Shown here: in pieces, positions 3,767 to 11,196 of the stretch
Layout of the letters: the number at the start of each line of letters is the position of its first letter
How positions within the stretch are numbered: position 1 is the first letter of the stretch
Virus record (IMG/VR): IMGVR_UViG_3300025120_000623
Location: 1 to 22,259 of that record
Length of the DNA stretch: 22,259 nucleotides
DNA from: a virus
Reading direction: 5' to 3' (one strand)
Translations under genes and position numbers: made by a program
The notes under the pieces: generated by a model
Seen by the model: the letters and a program-made list of their open reading frames with translations, nothing else
The model's database searches: none
What the model was told of the DNA's origin: nothing

Positions 3767-5547
3767 AGATCAAGAAGCGTAGATACGATAAGAAAAGAAA
3801 CGTAAAGAACGACATCAGGGCTATAAAGAAAGCTATTAAATCTGGTGACATTCAGACCGACCCTGCTGAGGAGTTAATGCTAGACGATCAAGGTCGTCCT
3901 ATTATTAACATGCTCCCAGAAGCTGATGTCAGCACTCTTGGTTACGCTGACAGGGACCTATCTAGTGATGTTTTAAACGCTTTAGGAGTTACAGCAAGAG
4001 AGGGGTTAGGACTACTACCTGGTGTGGGTGAGGTTCTTGATGCTGCTGAGGTTGCTAAGGCTGCCGACACGGGTAAAGACTTTTACGGTAATGAGACTGA
4101 CGCAAAAATGCTCGGAGGTTTAACGGCTGCTGGGTATCTAGTACCTAATATTCTTGAGAGGCCGATAAAAGCACTTGGCAAGGCAGTTAAGAGTGGTTAT
4201 AGAGCGCTTAAAAATAAACCCTCCTTAGATCTAGAAGGATTAGCCCCTAATGAGGCCTCTACGGTCGAAAAAATTATTAGCGCTGGAAAGCGAATTAAAA
4301 AAGCGGGCCTGAACGAAGAGTCAATCGAAGGATCAAGGAGAAACCTCATGTCTTTTGCGGATTCAGACGAGTATAGGGATAGAGCTATTCGTTCTTATTA
4401 CCGCATGGCGGATGATCATAACGAGTGGGCTACCAAGGCTAATCGCATGCCAACCACTAGACAGGCAGCCGAAGACTATGCAGGTATTATGCAAGGACGG
4501 GCATCCAGCATGCTTGAAAACACAGAACCTTTTGTTGAGGACGCTACGACCTTCGCAAAAAGGGATATGCCTGATGCTCTTGAGTCCGACGGACGCGCTG
4601 GATTTGGAGGATTAGCAATTAGAGAAAGCCACCTGCCATTAGGTGTCTTTACTCCGAGTCAACAGCAGGCCATGGTGACAAATCCTGAATTTGTAAGTAC
4701 AAACCTACAACAAATCGGACCAAAGCACTCCCTCACTGAAAGCTATGGGCCGAGTATTATCCTTGACCCTAAGGTAGGAAGAAGCACGGCTGCTCATGAG
4801 TTTGGGCATGTCAGCATGTCTAAGCAAGACATCTTGAACGCCGCAGGATCTATAGACACCCCCAAGATAAAAGATTCTAGTGTAGAGTATTTAAAGGGAA
4901 GAAGAATCTTGGGTCAAGATTATTCGGATTACCTCAACGATCCAGACGAAGTAAGGGCTCGTGCATTCGAGGCTATTGATGCGGCCATCGAGATGGACGT
5001 CACTACCGATGAACTAGTAGATGAATTTTTGTCGGCACAGAAAGCACGGTCCGTTGCAGAAACCGAACAGGAGGTAAAAGCAGCTGGAGCTAACTACGAT
5101 GAGATATCCAACGCCCTTCCTAGAGGCTTGAAAACATTGCTTGAGTACTTTGACAAAAACGAAGTAAAAAACTACTTAAGGAAGGTTTACTCTGCACTCC
5201 CAGTAGCTGGTGCAGGAGCAGCAGCCGCAACCAGGATAGGGTCTGAAGACGAAGAGCCCACAAGTTACGCAAATGGCGGGATAATAAAGGCTTTGAAGAA
5301 GTCGGCTAAGAGCGGAAAAATAAGAGTCAAGAAGCGGGACTATAAGAAAGAGTACAAAAAGTACCACGCTAGCCGAGGTGCTAAGATAAAAAGAGCCGAA
5401 CTCAACCAGTACAACCGAGAGAAAGGAACATATGGGAATGGGGACAGCCTTGACGCCTCCCATAAGGGTGGTAAGATCGTAGGATTTGAGGCTGAGGGGA
5501 GGAATCGTGGGCGGCGAGAGAAGTCCAGATTGAAGAAAAAGAAATAA
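3763..5547 (+). CDS. Large multidomain virion-like protein with HEFGH zincin motif (594 aa)
   Basis: The N-terminus is basic (MKIKKRRYDKKRN). Residues about 70-145 (GLLPGVGEVLDAAEVAKAAD) resemble linker regions of large phage polyvalent proteins. HEFGH at 345-349 is a classic HExxH zinc protease motif, and DPDEVRARAFEA further on could supply the third ligand, as in phage-encoded zincins. A short hydrophobic stretch (YSALPVAGAGAAAAT) precedes the motif YANGG (502-506). The basic C-terminus has YHASRGAKIKRAELNQYNR and DASHKGG ... NRGR, resembling a reduced HNH-type domain. It may be an injected or capsid-internal protein that processes other proteins. I infer this from the motifs and the lysozyme-like neighbour; the substrate is unknown. 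Confidence 0.65.
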   Translation: MKIKKRRYDKKRNVKNDIRAIKKAIKSGDIQTDPAEELMLDDQGRPIINMLPEADVSTLGYADRDLSSDVLNALGVTAREGLGLLPGVGEVLDAAEVAKAADTGKDFYGNETDAKMLGGLTAAGYLVPNILERPIKALGKAVKSGYRALKNKPSLDLEGLAPNEASTVEKIISAGKRIKKAGLNEESIEGSRRNLMSFADSDEYRDRAIRSYYRMADDHNEWATKANRMPTTRQAAEDYAGIMQGRASSMLENTEPFVEDATTFAKRDMPDALESDGRAGFGGLAIRESHLPLGVFTPSQQQAMVTNPEFVSTNLQQIGPKHSLTESYGPSIILDPKVGRSTAAHEFGHVSMSKQDILNAAGSIDTPKIKDSSVEYLKGRRILGQDYSDYLNDPDEVRARAFEAIDAAIEMDVTTDELVDEFLSAQKARSVAETEQEVKAAGANYDEISNALPRGLKTLLEYFDKNEVKNYLRKVYSALPVAGAGAAAATRIGSEDEEPTSYANGGIIKALKKSAKSGKIRVKKRDYKKEYKKYHASRGAKIKRAELNQYNREKGTYGNGDSLDASHKGGKIVGFEAEGRNRGRREKSRLKKKK

Positions 5548-5549
5548 CT

Positions 5550-5557
5550 TATATTTG
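5550..5557 (+). promoter_or_regulatory. -7 promoter box 4 nt before a start codon
   Basis: TATATTTG is followed by TTTC and the ATG at 5562. A TTG lies at 5530-5532, slightly closer than the usual spacing. The short distance to the ATG predicts a leaderless transcript if the box is used. Confidence 0.5.
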
Positions 5558-5561
5558 TTTC

Positions 5562-6470
5562 ATGAAAGCTAAGAGAAAATACGAAAACGGAGGTCCAGTA
5601 AAAAAAGACAGCACTAATGTCTCTCGTGATAGAGCAGGTTTAGATCTTTTTGGAATGGAGGCTGTATTAAGGGCTAACAGAAAAAGAAATGCAGACATGG
5701 AGGGGCTGTCTGAAGCAGACAAGCTAAGAGAGTCGTTCGGAATTCCTGAAGGTGGAGCAGATTTAGATTTACTTGGAATGGATGCCGTGTTGGATGCCAG
5801 AGAATCGAAGGGACTTTCTAGAAACCCTCTTGAAGGATTAATGCCTGATGCTGATTACCTAGAAGATAAAAGACAGCAAGTTCTTAATTATCTGGTTGAT
5901 CTTTTAAATCCCTCTTCAGAAAAGAAGATGACGAAAAAGATGGAAACCAAAGAGTATGGTTATGGCGGTAAAATGAAGTACAAGAAAGGTGGTTTCCCTG
6001 ACCTGACTGGAGACGGTAAGGTTACTATGGCCGATATCCTGAAGGGTAGAGGCGTTAAGAAGTATGAGGACGGAGGTGTTAGCGATACTCGCAGAGAGCC
6101 TGAAATTCATATTGAAAGAAAAAGAGTAGTACAGGGTGCTGAAGGAATGGAGGGTAAGTACGATAGAGATGGTAGGTTAACTAAATATCCTGTTGGAGAG
6201 TATTCAGAGGATGAGACTATGTTTTACGTTGACGGGCTTCCCGTTGATGAAGAAACTGCTATGAGAGCCTATTCACAAAAAGCCGCCTCTGGATCAGGAG
6301 ACGACTTTAATGAATTTGTTAAGAATTACCTACTTGCTGAAGATCCTAACTTGGGCGGTTCTAGATCGCAAGGATCTGTTAGGAGGCAGCAGCGAAGAGA
6401 CCTAAGAGACGATCAGGAAAGAATGGGGCCAGCGGCTTTGTTAAAAGCTCTTGAGTCTTACAGACGTTAA
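5562..6470 (+). CDS. Hypothetical virion-like protein with EF-hand/dockerin-like loop (302 aa)
   Basis: The N-terminus carries KYENGG (6-11). Two copies of a 12-residue unit follow, LDLFGMEAVLRA (27-38) and LDLLGMDAVLDA (68-79), an internal duplication. YGYGG (132-136), YKKGG (140-144) and YEDGG (168-172) repeat the same short motif. FPDLTGDGKVTMADIL (145-160) matches the calcium loop of dockerin/EF-hand domains (D-x-T-x-D-G-x-V ... D). The remainder is charged and probably disordered. I do not know its role; similar loops occur in marine phage structural proteins as I recall. It converges with the leftward gene at 6467-6862, overlapping by 4 nt. Confidence 0.65.
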   Translation: MKAKRKYENGGPVKKDSTNVSRDRAGLDLFGMEAVLRANRKRNADMEGLSEADKLRESFGIPEGGADLDLLGMDAVLDARESKGLSRNPLEGLMPDADYLEDKRQQVLNYLVDLLNPSSEKKMTKKMETKEYGYGGKMKYKKGGFPDLTGDGKVTMADILKGRGVKKYEDGGVSDTRREPEIHIERKRVVQGAEGMEGKYDRDGRLTKYPVGEYSEDETMFYVDGLPVDEETAMRAYSQKAASGSGDDFNEFVKNYLLAEDPNLGGSRSQGSVRRQQRRDLRDDQERMGPAALLKALESYRR

Positions 6471-6862
6471 AAACCTAAAATAGTTCCTACCTCGTCGATG
6501 AACAATCGAGAGCTGCTCCCTACCGTTTGATTGGGAGTAAAGGTAGATTCGCATCCTTTGCCTGTTGAAGCGGTTGTAATGACGTAAGTGTCTTGAACCA
6601 TTCCATTCAGCGACTTCATGGTCAATGTGTACACCCTTCCATCCCCTTTAAAAGGGTTTAAGGAAATTCGACTTCCTCTCATGTCATCATTCATAACTAC
6701 CTCCCTTCCGTTGGGGAGAACAACAGATAGGCTATAGCTATGTGTTGTGCTATTGTTATACATATCGTTTGGCGATACAGTAAAGCTAGCTTCGCAAGAG
6801 ATGAATTGCGCAGATGCTAAACTCGAAACTGCAAGAGCAAGGGTTAAAAGAAGATTTTTCAT
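6467..6862 (-). CDS. Secreted protein with signal peptide (131 aa), probable moron
   Basis: The N-terminus is a textbook type I signal peptide: MKN, a hydrophobic run (LLLTLALAVSSL) and a cleavage site ASA/QF after residue 18, typical of Bacteroidetes secreted proteins. The mature part of about 113 residues is rich in beta-forming residues and has two cysteines (Cys23 and Cys104) that could form a disulphide. It is transcribed against its neighbours from its own promoter (6908-6939). This is the pattern of an accessory (moron) gene that alters the host envelope, for example in superinfection exclusion. That role is an inference; no family was recognised. Confidence 0.7.
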   Translation of the reverse strand: MKNLLLTLALAVSSLASAQFISCEASFTVSPNDMYNNSTTHSYSLSVVLPNGREVVMNDDMRGSRISLNPFKGDGRVYTLTMKSLNGMVQDTYVITTASTGKGCESTFTPNQTVGSSSRLFIDEVGTILGF

Positions 6863-6907
6863 GGCGATTGAATTAATTGATTTGTTATATTTTTGGTTTC
6901 GCTGATC

Positions 6908-6939
6908 TCAAGGTAGGACAAACTTTTCGATCTCGCAAA
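6908..6939 (-). promoter_or_regulatory. Leftward promoter of secreted-protein gene
   Basis: On the minus strand TTTG (6936-6939), a 20-nt spacer and TACCTTGA (6908-6915) form a near-consensus Bacteroidetes promoter, about 45 nt upstream of the ATG at 6862. It lies back-to-back with the rightward -7 box at 6949-6956, so the two may interfere or be co-regulated. Confidence 0.6.
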
Positions 6940-6948
6940 TTTTTTTTC

Positions 6949-6978
6949 TAACTTTGCTATATTCAATCATAGATTGAA
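6949..6978 (+). promoter_or_regulatory. Rightward -7 box followed by 5' stem-loop
   Basis: TAACTTTG (6949-6956) fits the -7 consensus. Five nt later comes a perfect stem-loop, TTCAATC-ATA-GATTGAA (6962-6978), which would form the extreme 5' end of the mRNA for the M15 peptidase gene. A second small hairpin, ACCCA-GCT-TGGGT (7014-7026), ends 11 nt before the ATG at 7038 and could affect ribosome access. No clear -33 box. Confidence 0.55.
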
Positions 6979-7037
6979 GAAATATTATCACAACCCTCGG
7001 ATCAAAAGAATCAACCCAGCTTGGGTGGCTCAGAAAA

Positions 7038-7502
7038 ATGAAATTAAGCAAAAATCTAACGTTAAAGGAAGCGGTGAAGTCAAACACGGCCACCCGCCTA
7101 GGAATAGACAACACCCCAAGTCAATGGGAGATTAATAATCTTACGGCTATAGCTGATCATATCTTTCAGCCTATACGCGACCACTTTGGTGTCCCAATAG
7201 GTGTGTCTTCTGGATTCCGATGTAGGGATTTAAATAAAGCTATTGGAGGAAGTAAATACTCTCAACATATGATTGGGGAAGCTCTTGATATAGACGCTGA
7301 TATATATGGGAAGGTTACTAATGCCGATATATTCAACTATATAAAGAAGAACCTAGAGTGGGATCAGATGATATGGGAGTTTGGTAACGACGAAGAGCCT
7401 AACTGGGTGCATGTATCTTATAAAGAAGGCGGGGTTAATCGCAAGCAGATCCGAAAAGCCATGAGGGATTCGAAGGGAGTTTACTACATCACTGAGAGCT
7501 AA
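7038..7502 (+). CDS. Peptidase M15-family endolysin (154 aa)
   Basis: The protein matches the M15 (VanY / D-Ala-D-Ala carboxypeptidase-like) fold used by many phage endolysins. It shows SSGFRCRDLN (57-66), SQHMIGEALDID (75-86) with zinc ligands His77 and Asp84, and NWVHVSY (122-128) with the third ligand His125. It cleaves peptide bonds in peptidoglycan. The length of about 150 residues is typical of the single-domain family. There is no signal peptide, so release to the cell wall would need a holin; the membrane protein at 2925 is a candidate. It has its own promoter-like region with a 5' stem-loop. Confidence 0.85.
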   Translation: MKLSKNLTLKEAVKSNTATRLGIDNTPSQWEINNLTAIADHIFQPIRDHFGVPIGVSSGFRCRDLNKAIGGSKYSQHMIGEALDIDADIYGKVTNADIFNYIKKNLEWDQMIWEFGNDEEPNWVHVSYKEGGVNRKQIRKAMRDSKGVYYITES

Positions 7503-7525
7503 AAAATCGCAGCGGATAATATCAC

Positions 7526-7533
7526 TATATTTG
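7526..7533 (+). promoter_or_regulatory. -7 promoter box 4 nt before a start codon
   Basis: TATATTTG is followed by TTTT and the ATG at 7538, the same arrangement as at 5550-5557. No -33 element is visible. The octamer AGCGGATA lies upstream here (7511) and also upstream of the box at 21411. Confidence 0.5.
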
Positions 7534-7537
7534 TTTT

Positions 7538-7756
7538 ATGAAGTATTACATCACTGCTACATCAGAGGCAGAACAGATTAGCCGAGATAAAGCCCTTGAA
7601 CTGGGGTGTGGCCCTGTAACTAAATATTGGTGGGGTTGGGTGGTAGATGCCAGGGACGCAGATCAATCGGCTTTGTGTTTTGAAGATAACGAAGAAGTGA
7701 GCTATACTACTGTAAGCTCTTTACCTGACGGATTCTTAGAAGAAATTGAGGATTAA
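7538..7756 (+). CDS. Small acidic hypothetical protein (72 aa)
   Basis: A 72-residue protein begins MKYYITATSEAEQISRD, with a Trp-rich strand (KYWWGWVVDAR) and an acidic C-terminus (GFLEEIED). The family is unknown. It is joined to the adhesin gene by a TAATG overlap, so the two are probably co-translated; it might assist assembly of the adhesin, as small fibre-assembly proteins do, but nothing in the sequence proves this. Confidence 0.65.
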   Translation: MKYYITATSEAEQISRDKALELGCGPVTKYWWGWVVDARDADQSALCFEDNEEVSYTTVSSLPDGFLEEIED

Positions 7757-8739
7757 TGTTAGGTTTAGGTTTTTCAACAAATAGGTCGTCTTCCTCTGAG
7801 GGAGCTTCTATAGGGGGCAGAACTTCTTTTACTGGTCTCCTAGATGAGAGCTACGGTGGTTCCGCTGCCGCAGCTTATTCATTAAGAAGGCTTTCAAATT
7901 CTTACGAGGGTAAAGCCGTTCAAATACGAAGGGCTTCTGACAACATAGAGGTCGATGTGGGTTTTGACGCTAACAATGAGATATCTCTAGATTCACCCGT
8001 TTATAATGTAACAGAGGAGACTACGGGATCAAGCCCCACTCCTGATTTCAGTAGGGCAGATAACCTAGGGCAGTTCATAGGCAATGCTAGCTACGAAAAT
8101 AAGGATCTTTTAAGTTCTCCAGATTCTGCTCTGATTCAGTGTTGGTACGATCAGTCTGGCAATTCAAAAGATGCTATTCAGTCTACCGCTGGAAGCCAGC
8201 CCCAGTTAGTTTCAAGCGGGGCTATAGTGACGGAAAACGGAAAACCAACCTTGAGTTTTGATGGGTCGAGCCATTACTTTGTTTTGTCCATAGATTCGTT
8301 AAACATCAACAATCTAAGCGTTCATACGGTTTGCAGTTCAGACAATCTAAGCGGCAGTAGAATGCAATTCACGCTAGGGACTGATACTGGTGTAAGGTAT
8401 TGGCACTACCAAGTGGGCGGCGCGGACCGCGCATATTATGGCGGAACATCGCCTTTTATCGAATATGGCAGCATGGACACTGACCAGCATTTATATAGTT
8501 TTATCGCTGGTAGCACGAGCACAGTCTTTAGAATGTTTACAGACGGAACAGAGGCGGGTTCAACGGTAACACTTCAAAGCGGAACGCCATCAACTTCGCA
8601 ACAAAGGATTGGTGCTTATCACAACAATGGTTTGAATTGGTCGGGAACGATTCAGGAATTTGTTCTCTATTCGGCTGACTCCACAAATAATCGCACAGAT
8701 ATCGAGTCCAACATCAACACCTTCTATTCAATCTACTAA
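7756..8739 (+). CDS. LamG/concanavalin-like phage adhesin (327 aa)
   Basis: After a Ser/Gly-rich N-terminus, the protein shows AAYSLRRLSNSYEGKAV (39-55) and IQCWYDQSGNSKDA (127-140). These resemble the alpha-L-arabinofuranosidase B-like/LamG lectin domains often found in marine phage tail proteins. The beta-rich remainder (e.g. PTLSFDGSSHYF and QRIGAYHNNGLNWSGTIQEF) fits a concanavalin-like jelly roll. It probably binds host surface glycans as part of a tail fibre or spike. Catalytic activity is not indicated. Its end overlaps the convergent regulator gene by 4 nt. Confidence 0.7.
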   Translation: MLGLGFSTNRSSSSEGASIGGRTSFTGLLDESYGGSAAAAYSLRRLSNSYEGKAVQIRRASDNIEVDVGFDANNEISLDSPVYNVTEETTGSSPTPDFSRADNLGQFIGNASYENKDLLSSPDSALIQCWYDQSGNSKDAIQSTAGSQPQLVSSGAIVTENGKPTLSFDGSSHYFVLSIDSLNINNLSVHTVCSSDNLSGSRMQFTLGTDTGVRYWHYQVGGADRAYYGGTSPFIEYGSMDTDQHLYSFIAGSTSTVFRMFTDGTEAGSTVTLQSGTPSTSQQRIGAYHNNGLNWSGTIQEFVLYSADSTNNRTDIESNINTFYSIY

Positions 8740-9155
8740 AGTGAATTATAGAAACGCTGTACCGCTAGCCTACCTTTCTGAGACATCGCGTAACGCACTC
8801 TATAGTTATATTTTGTCTCTTCCCGAAACAAATGATCCTCTAGCGTTTGAGACGGCGTAAGCTTATCAAAGTGTTTGTATAAATATCCACTAGCGACAAG
8901 AGGGTATATCATTCTGTCGGCCAGGTTCTTTTTATGCATCCCGTAGTTTTCTGCGACCCAAGCCACTGTAAAGAACTCTAACTCGTATAAGAACAGCATT
9001 AAATGGAGGTAGGACTTAGTTAAGTCTGGATTGCTATCCAGAAATATATCCGTTGCGTTGCGTAAATTCTTTAAGTAGTTGCTTTTTACATACCTCTCTG
9101 GCAGCCTGGAAACCTCCCTGAACATCCTAGTTTTTTTAACGCTTGATTTAGGCAT
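8736..9155 (-). CDS. Winged helix-turn-helix regulator (139 aa)
   Basis: A basic N-terminus (MPKSSVKKTRMFREVSR) is followed by helices and a probable helix-turn-helix at 62-94 (FTVAWVAENYGMHKKNLADR, then MIYPLVASGYLYK). A wing-like region with Lys/Arg and Tyr (about 95-128) follows. The layout resembles MarR-like or other winged-helix repressors. It is transcribed leftward against the surrounding genes, and its start faces an operator-like dyad at 9159-9188 that also covers the promoter of the 9196 operon. Autoregulation and control of that operon is an inference from this layout. Confidence 0.65.
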   Translation of the reverse strand: MPKSSVKKTRMFREVSRLPERYVKSNYLKNLRNATDIFLDSNPDLTKSYLHLMLFLYELEFFTVAWVAENYGMHKKNLADRMIYPLVASGYLYKHFDKLTPSQTLEDHLFREETKYNYRVRYAMSQKGRLAVQRFYNSL

Positions 9156-9158
9156 CTG

Positions 9159-9188
9159 ATTTGTTTCGTATATTTGAGTTAAACAAAT
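9159..9188. promoter_or_regulatory. Operator-like dyad around a rightward -7 box
   Basis: A perfect inverted repeat, ATTTGTTT (9159-9166) and AAACAAAT (9181-9188), is separated by 14 nt. The -7 box TATATTTG (9169-9176) lies inside the gap. It sits between the divergent starts at 9155 and 9196. A TTG at 9143-9145 is a possible but long-spaced -33 element. Binding of the adjacent winged-helix protein would block the -7 box. Confidence 0.6.
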
Positions 9189-9195
9189 TTACATC

Positions 9196-9498
9196 ATGAA
9201 CCCTAAAGACACCCTTTTCTTCGCCGAGATGTATTCCTTAGTCAAGAGAATGGAAGAGACCATAGAGGAGTTCGAAATGAAAGATCGCACATTAGCTACT
9301 ATAGTGGTAGGTTTAATAGACCTAGAAGATGTTGAGTCAGGAGCCGACGAAGCGGCTATGAAAACAATGTACAGCTTCAATCTAGACAGCAGGGATGAGC
9401 TAGAGGCGGTGAAGATGATTATGGATAGCGCTTACGAAGAAGATGATGATCAATCGTTAGACGACCTTCTTGATGGATTGGGTATATCCTTAAATTAA
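9196..9498 (+). CDS. Acidic hypothetical protein (100 aa)
   Basis: A 100-residue acidic protein begins MNPKDTLFFAEMYSLVKR and is rich in Glu/Asp throughout (e.g. EEFEMKDRTL, EEDDDQSLDDLLDGLG). Predicted mostly helical. The family is not recognised. It is the first gene after the operator at 9159-9188 and is followed after one base by the 9500 gene, so it heads a small operon of four to five genes before the tRNA. Confidence 0.7.
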   Translation: MNPKDTLFFAEMYSLVKRMEETIEEFEMKDRTLATIVVGLIDLEDVESGADEAAMKTMYSFNLDSRDELEAVKMIMDSAYEEDDDQSLDDLLDGLGISLN

Positions 9499-9499
9499 A

Positions 9500-9736
9500 A
9501 TGGAAGGACTTATTAGAAAAATTGTCGTTGGCAAAGAGCCAAAAGATGGCATGGCTTACTACGTAGGCATGAGAGCAGGAAAAGGAGAGGTTTCAGCTAT
9601 ATTAGAGGACGATCACCATCTACATAAATTTGGCAAAAAAAGATACCTTGTTTATATAGAAAACGACCAAGGCACTCTTTTATGGAAAGCTATAGATGAA
9701 ATGCCCTGTATGCTTGAATTTGATTTAAATTTTTAA
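9500..9736 (+). CDS. Small hypothetical protein (78 aa)
   Basis: A 78-residue protein begins MEGLIRKIVVGKEPKDG, with beta-rich segments (AYYVGMRAGKGEVSAIL and KRYLVYIENDQGTLLWK) and no obvious motif. The family is unknown. It is tightly spaced with both neighbours in the operon that starts at 9196. Confidence 0.65.
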   Translation: MEGLIRKIVVGKEPKDGMAYYVGMRAGKGEVSAILEDDHHLHKFGKKRYLVYIENDQGTLLWKAIDEMPCMLEFDLNF

Positions 9737-9739
9737 TTA

Positions 9740-10324
9740 ATGAAAACATTTAACCTGTTTGTCGTCAAATTAGAAAAGACGGTAAACGACACCATCACAA
9801 CGAGTGGCGGTCTAGAACTTTACATAGACAATAAATTCAATGAATTTCAAAACAGAGTTACAGAAGGTCCTGTCGTCGCTGTACCTTTCAAGTATGCGAC
9901 TGGGGTCAAGCCTGGCGACACGCTTTACTTCCATCATCTCGTGGTTATTAATGAAGGTCAGCCACTTACTGGTGATGACGATCACTACCTTGTCAGGTAT
10001 GATGAAGATCACGCTATTAATAATCAAGCTATTGCTTTTAAAGACCAACATACTGGTGCTATCCACCCTCTTGCGGGTTGGAGTCTTCTTGAGGCTGTTG
10101 AAGAAGAAGCCGTTCAGGAATCGGAGGTTATCGAGGTTGTACAACTCAAAGAGAAGGCTACAACAAGAGGCAGGGTCGCATTTACGTCTTCTGGGATTGA
10201 AGAGTTAGGGTTGGAAATAGGAGATGTAGTTGGATTTCAAAAAAATATGGACTACCGAATAAAAATTGATGGCAAGGAATATTATCGAACTCGATCTGAA
10301 GACTTGCTTTACAAAGAAATTTAA
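9740..10324 (+). CDS. GroES-like co-chaperonin with two GroES-like domains (194 aa)
   Basis: Two regions each resemble a GroES beta-barrel. The first (about 6-118) has SGGLELYID (22-30), a VTEGPVVAV stretch (40-48) and VKPGDTLYFHH (56-66), ending WSLLE. The second (about 136-193) has RGRVAFTSSGIEELGLEIGD (143-162), VVGF, then KIDGKEYY and RSEDLLYKE, very like the GroES C-terminal half (GD-x-V-x-F ... E-x-D-I-L). A tandem arrangement is known from chloroplast Cpn20, and phage co-chaperonins such as T4 gp31 replace host GroES during capsid folding. The inferred role is helping host GroEL fold phage structural proteins. The assignment is by pattern only. Confidence 0.6.
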   Translation: MKTFNLFVVKLEKTVNDTITTSGGLELYIDNKFNEFQNRVTEGPVVAVPFKYATGVKPGDTLYFHHLVVINEGQPLTGDDDHYLVRYDEDHAINNQAIAFKDQHTGAIHPLAGWSLLEAVEEEAVQESEVIEVVQLKEKATTRGRVAFTSSGIEELGLEIGDVVGFQKNMDYRIKIDGKEYYRTRSEDLLYKEI

Positions 10325-10329
10325 TTAAG

Positions 10330-10587
10330 ATGTACGAAATGGATAAAGAAGAGCTCTGGGGTATCCTGGAGCAAGAGAAATGCTTTCTTGCCGACGGTTT
10401 TGACGATGCCGTCATAGGTGTTAGCTACGGCCCAGATCAAGTGGCTATATATGACATAGGCAAAGTCGTAGAAATTTTATCTGAAGACATGCCACATGAA
10501 GATGCTGTGGAGTTTTTTGAATACAACATAGCTGGCACTTACTTGGGTCCTAAGACCCCTATGTTTGTTTTTACACATGGCAAGTAA
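10330..10587 (+). CDS. Conserved phage protein of unknown function (85 aa)
   Basis: An 85-residue acidic protein begins MYEMDKEELWGILEQEK and contains AVIGVSYGPDQVAIYDIGK, then DAVEFFEYNIAGTYLGPKTP. This pattern (a strand with SYG, then E-x-F-x-x-N-I-x-G-x-Y) is familiar from many tailed phages, but no function is known to me. It overlaps the next gene by 11 nt. Confidence 0.6.
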   Translation: MYEMDKEELWGILEQEKCFLADGFDDAVIGVSYGPDQVAIYDIGKVVEILSEDMPHEDAVEFFEYNIAGTYLGPKTPMFVFTHGK

Positions 10588-10864
10588 GTTTACCACTATA
10601 AGCGCTGCAAAAAGACTTATGCAGAGCATGGAGGTAGCTATCGACAACATGATTGAGGAGGTTAAAAAGCCTGTAGATCCTGAGGCGGGGGGTTCAGCAC
10701 GTAAAGCAGAATTACAGTCGATAAAACAAACAGCTGTTGACTGTAAAGAGCTTTTAGTAGAACGTCAGAGGTTAGAGCAAATGGTAAAAGAACTTAGCGA
10801 AAATGGAGAAATCGAAAAAGACAAAGACTATTCAGGAGGGTTTGCAGAAAGATTTTCTAAATAA
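10577..10864 (+). CDS. Coiled-coil hypothetical protein (95 aa)
   Basis: The ATG at 10577 gives a 95-residue protein beginning MASKFTTISAAKRLMQSM; an ATG at 10565 would add four residues but the later start avoids a longer overlap. It is strongly helical and charged (SMEVAIDNMIEEVKK, then ERQRLEQMVKELSENGE). The position shortly before the terminase genes would fit a small terminase subunit, but no DNA-binding motif is visible and I do not claim it. Confidence 0.55.
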   Translation: MASKFTTISAAKRLMQSMEVAIDNMIEEVKKPVDPEAGGSARKAELQSIKQTAVDCKELLVERQRLEQMVKELSENGEIEKDKDYSGGFAERFSK

Positions 10865-10915
10865 CCAAACGATTATCGATTATTACTTAAATAATAATTA
10901 CTATGTAGTTTATAC

Positions 10916-10989
<74 letters not shown>

Positions 10990-11007
10990 CAAATTAAATT
11001 AACAACT

Positions 11008-11196
11008 ATGCCAGACTTATATTGCCCAGACTGCGGAAAAGAAAGGTTCGAAAAGAGCCTGACTATGCGCGTTAAAGATGGAGAAACCTATTACGTAGAA
11101 GGTCAGTGCGAATGCGGCTCTCAGATGAAACTTACAAATCCTAAAAAAGGAGTTCCTTCGTTAAGTAGGATGAATTCTCACGGCCAAAGTTATTAA
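11008..11196 (+). CDS. Zinc-ribbon-like small protein (62 aa)
   Basis: A 62-residue protein begins MPDLYCPDCGKERFEKSL and later has GQCECGSQMKL. The CPDC and CEC pairs (residues about 6-9 and 34-36) suggest a zinc ribbon. The C-terminus is basic (KKGVPSLSRMNSHGQ). It overlaps the terminase start (TAATG), so co-translation and a role in packaging or late gene expression is conceivable, but the sequence does not decide this. Confidence 0.65.
   Translation: MPDLYCPDCGKERFEKSLTMRVKDGETYYVEGQCECGSQMKLTNPKKGVPSLSRMNSHGQSY

Noticed and set aside
8660-8860. Rightward ORF at the end of the adhesin gene
   Set aside because: It overlaps the adhesin and the convergent regulator in another frame and reads as chance.
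9812-10415. Antisense ORFs opposite the GroES-like gene
   Set aside because: They are other-strand frames of clear coding sequence with no promoter or family match.
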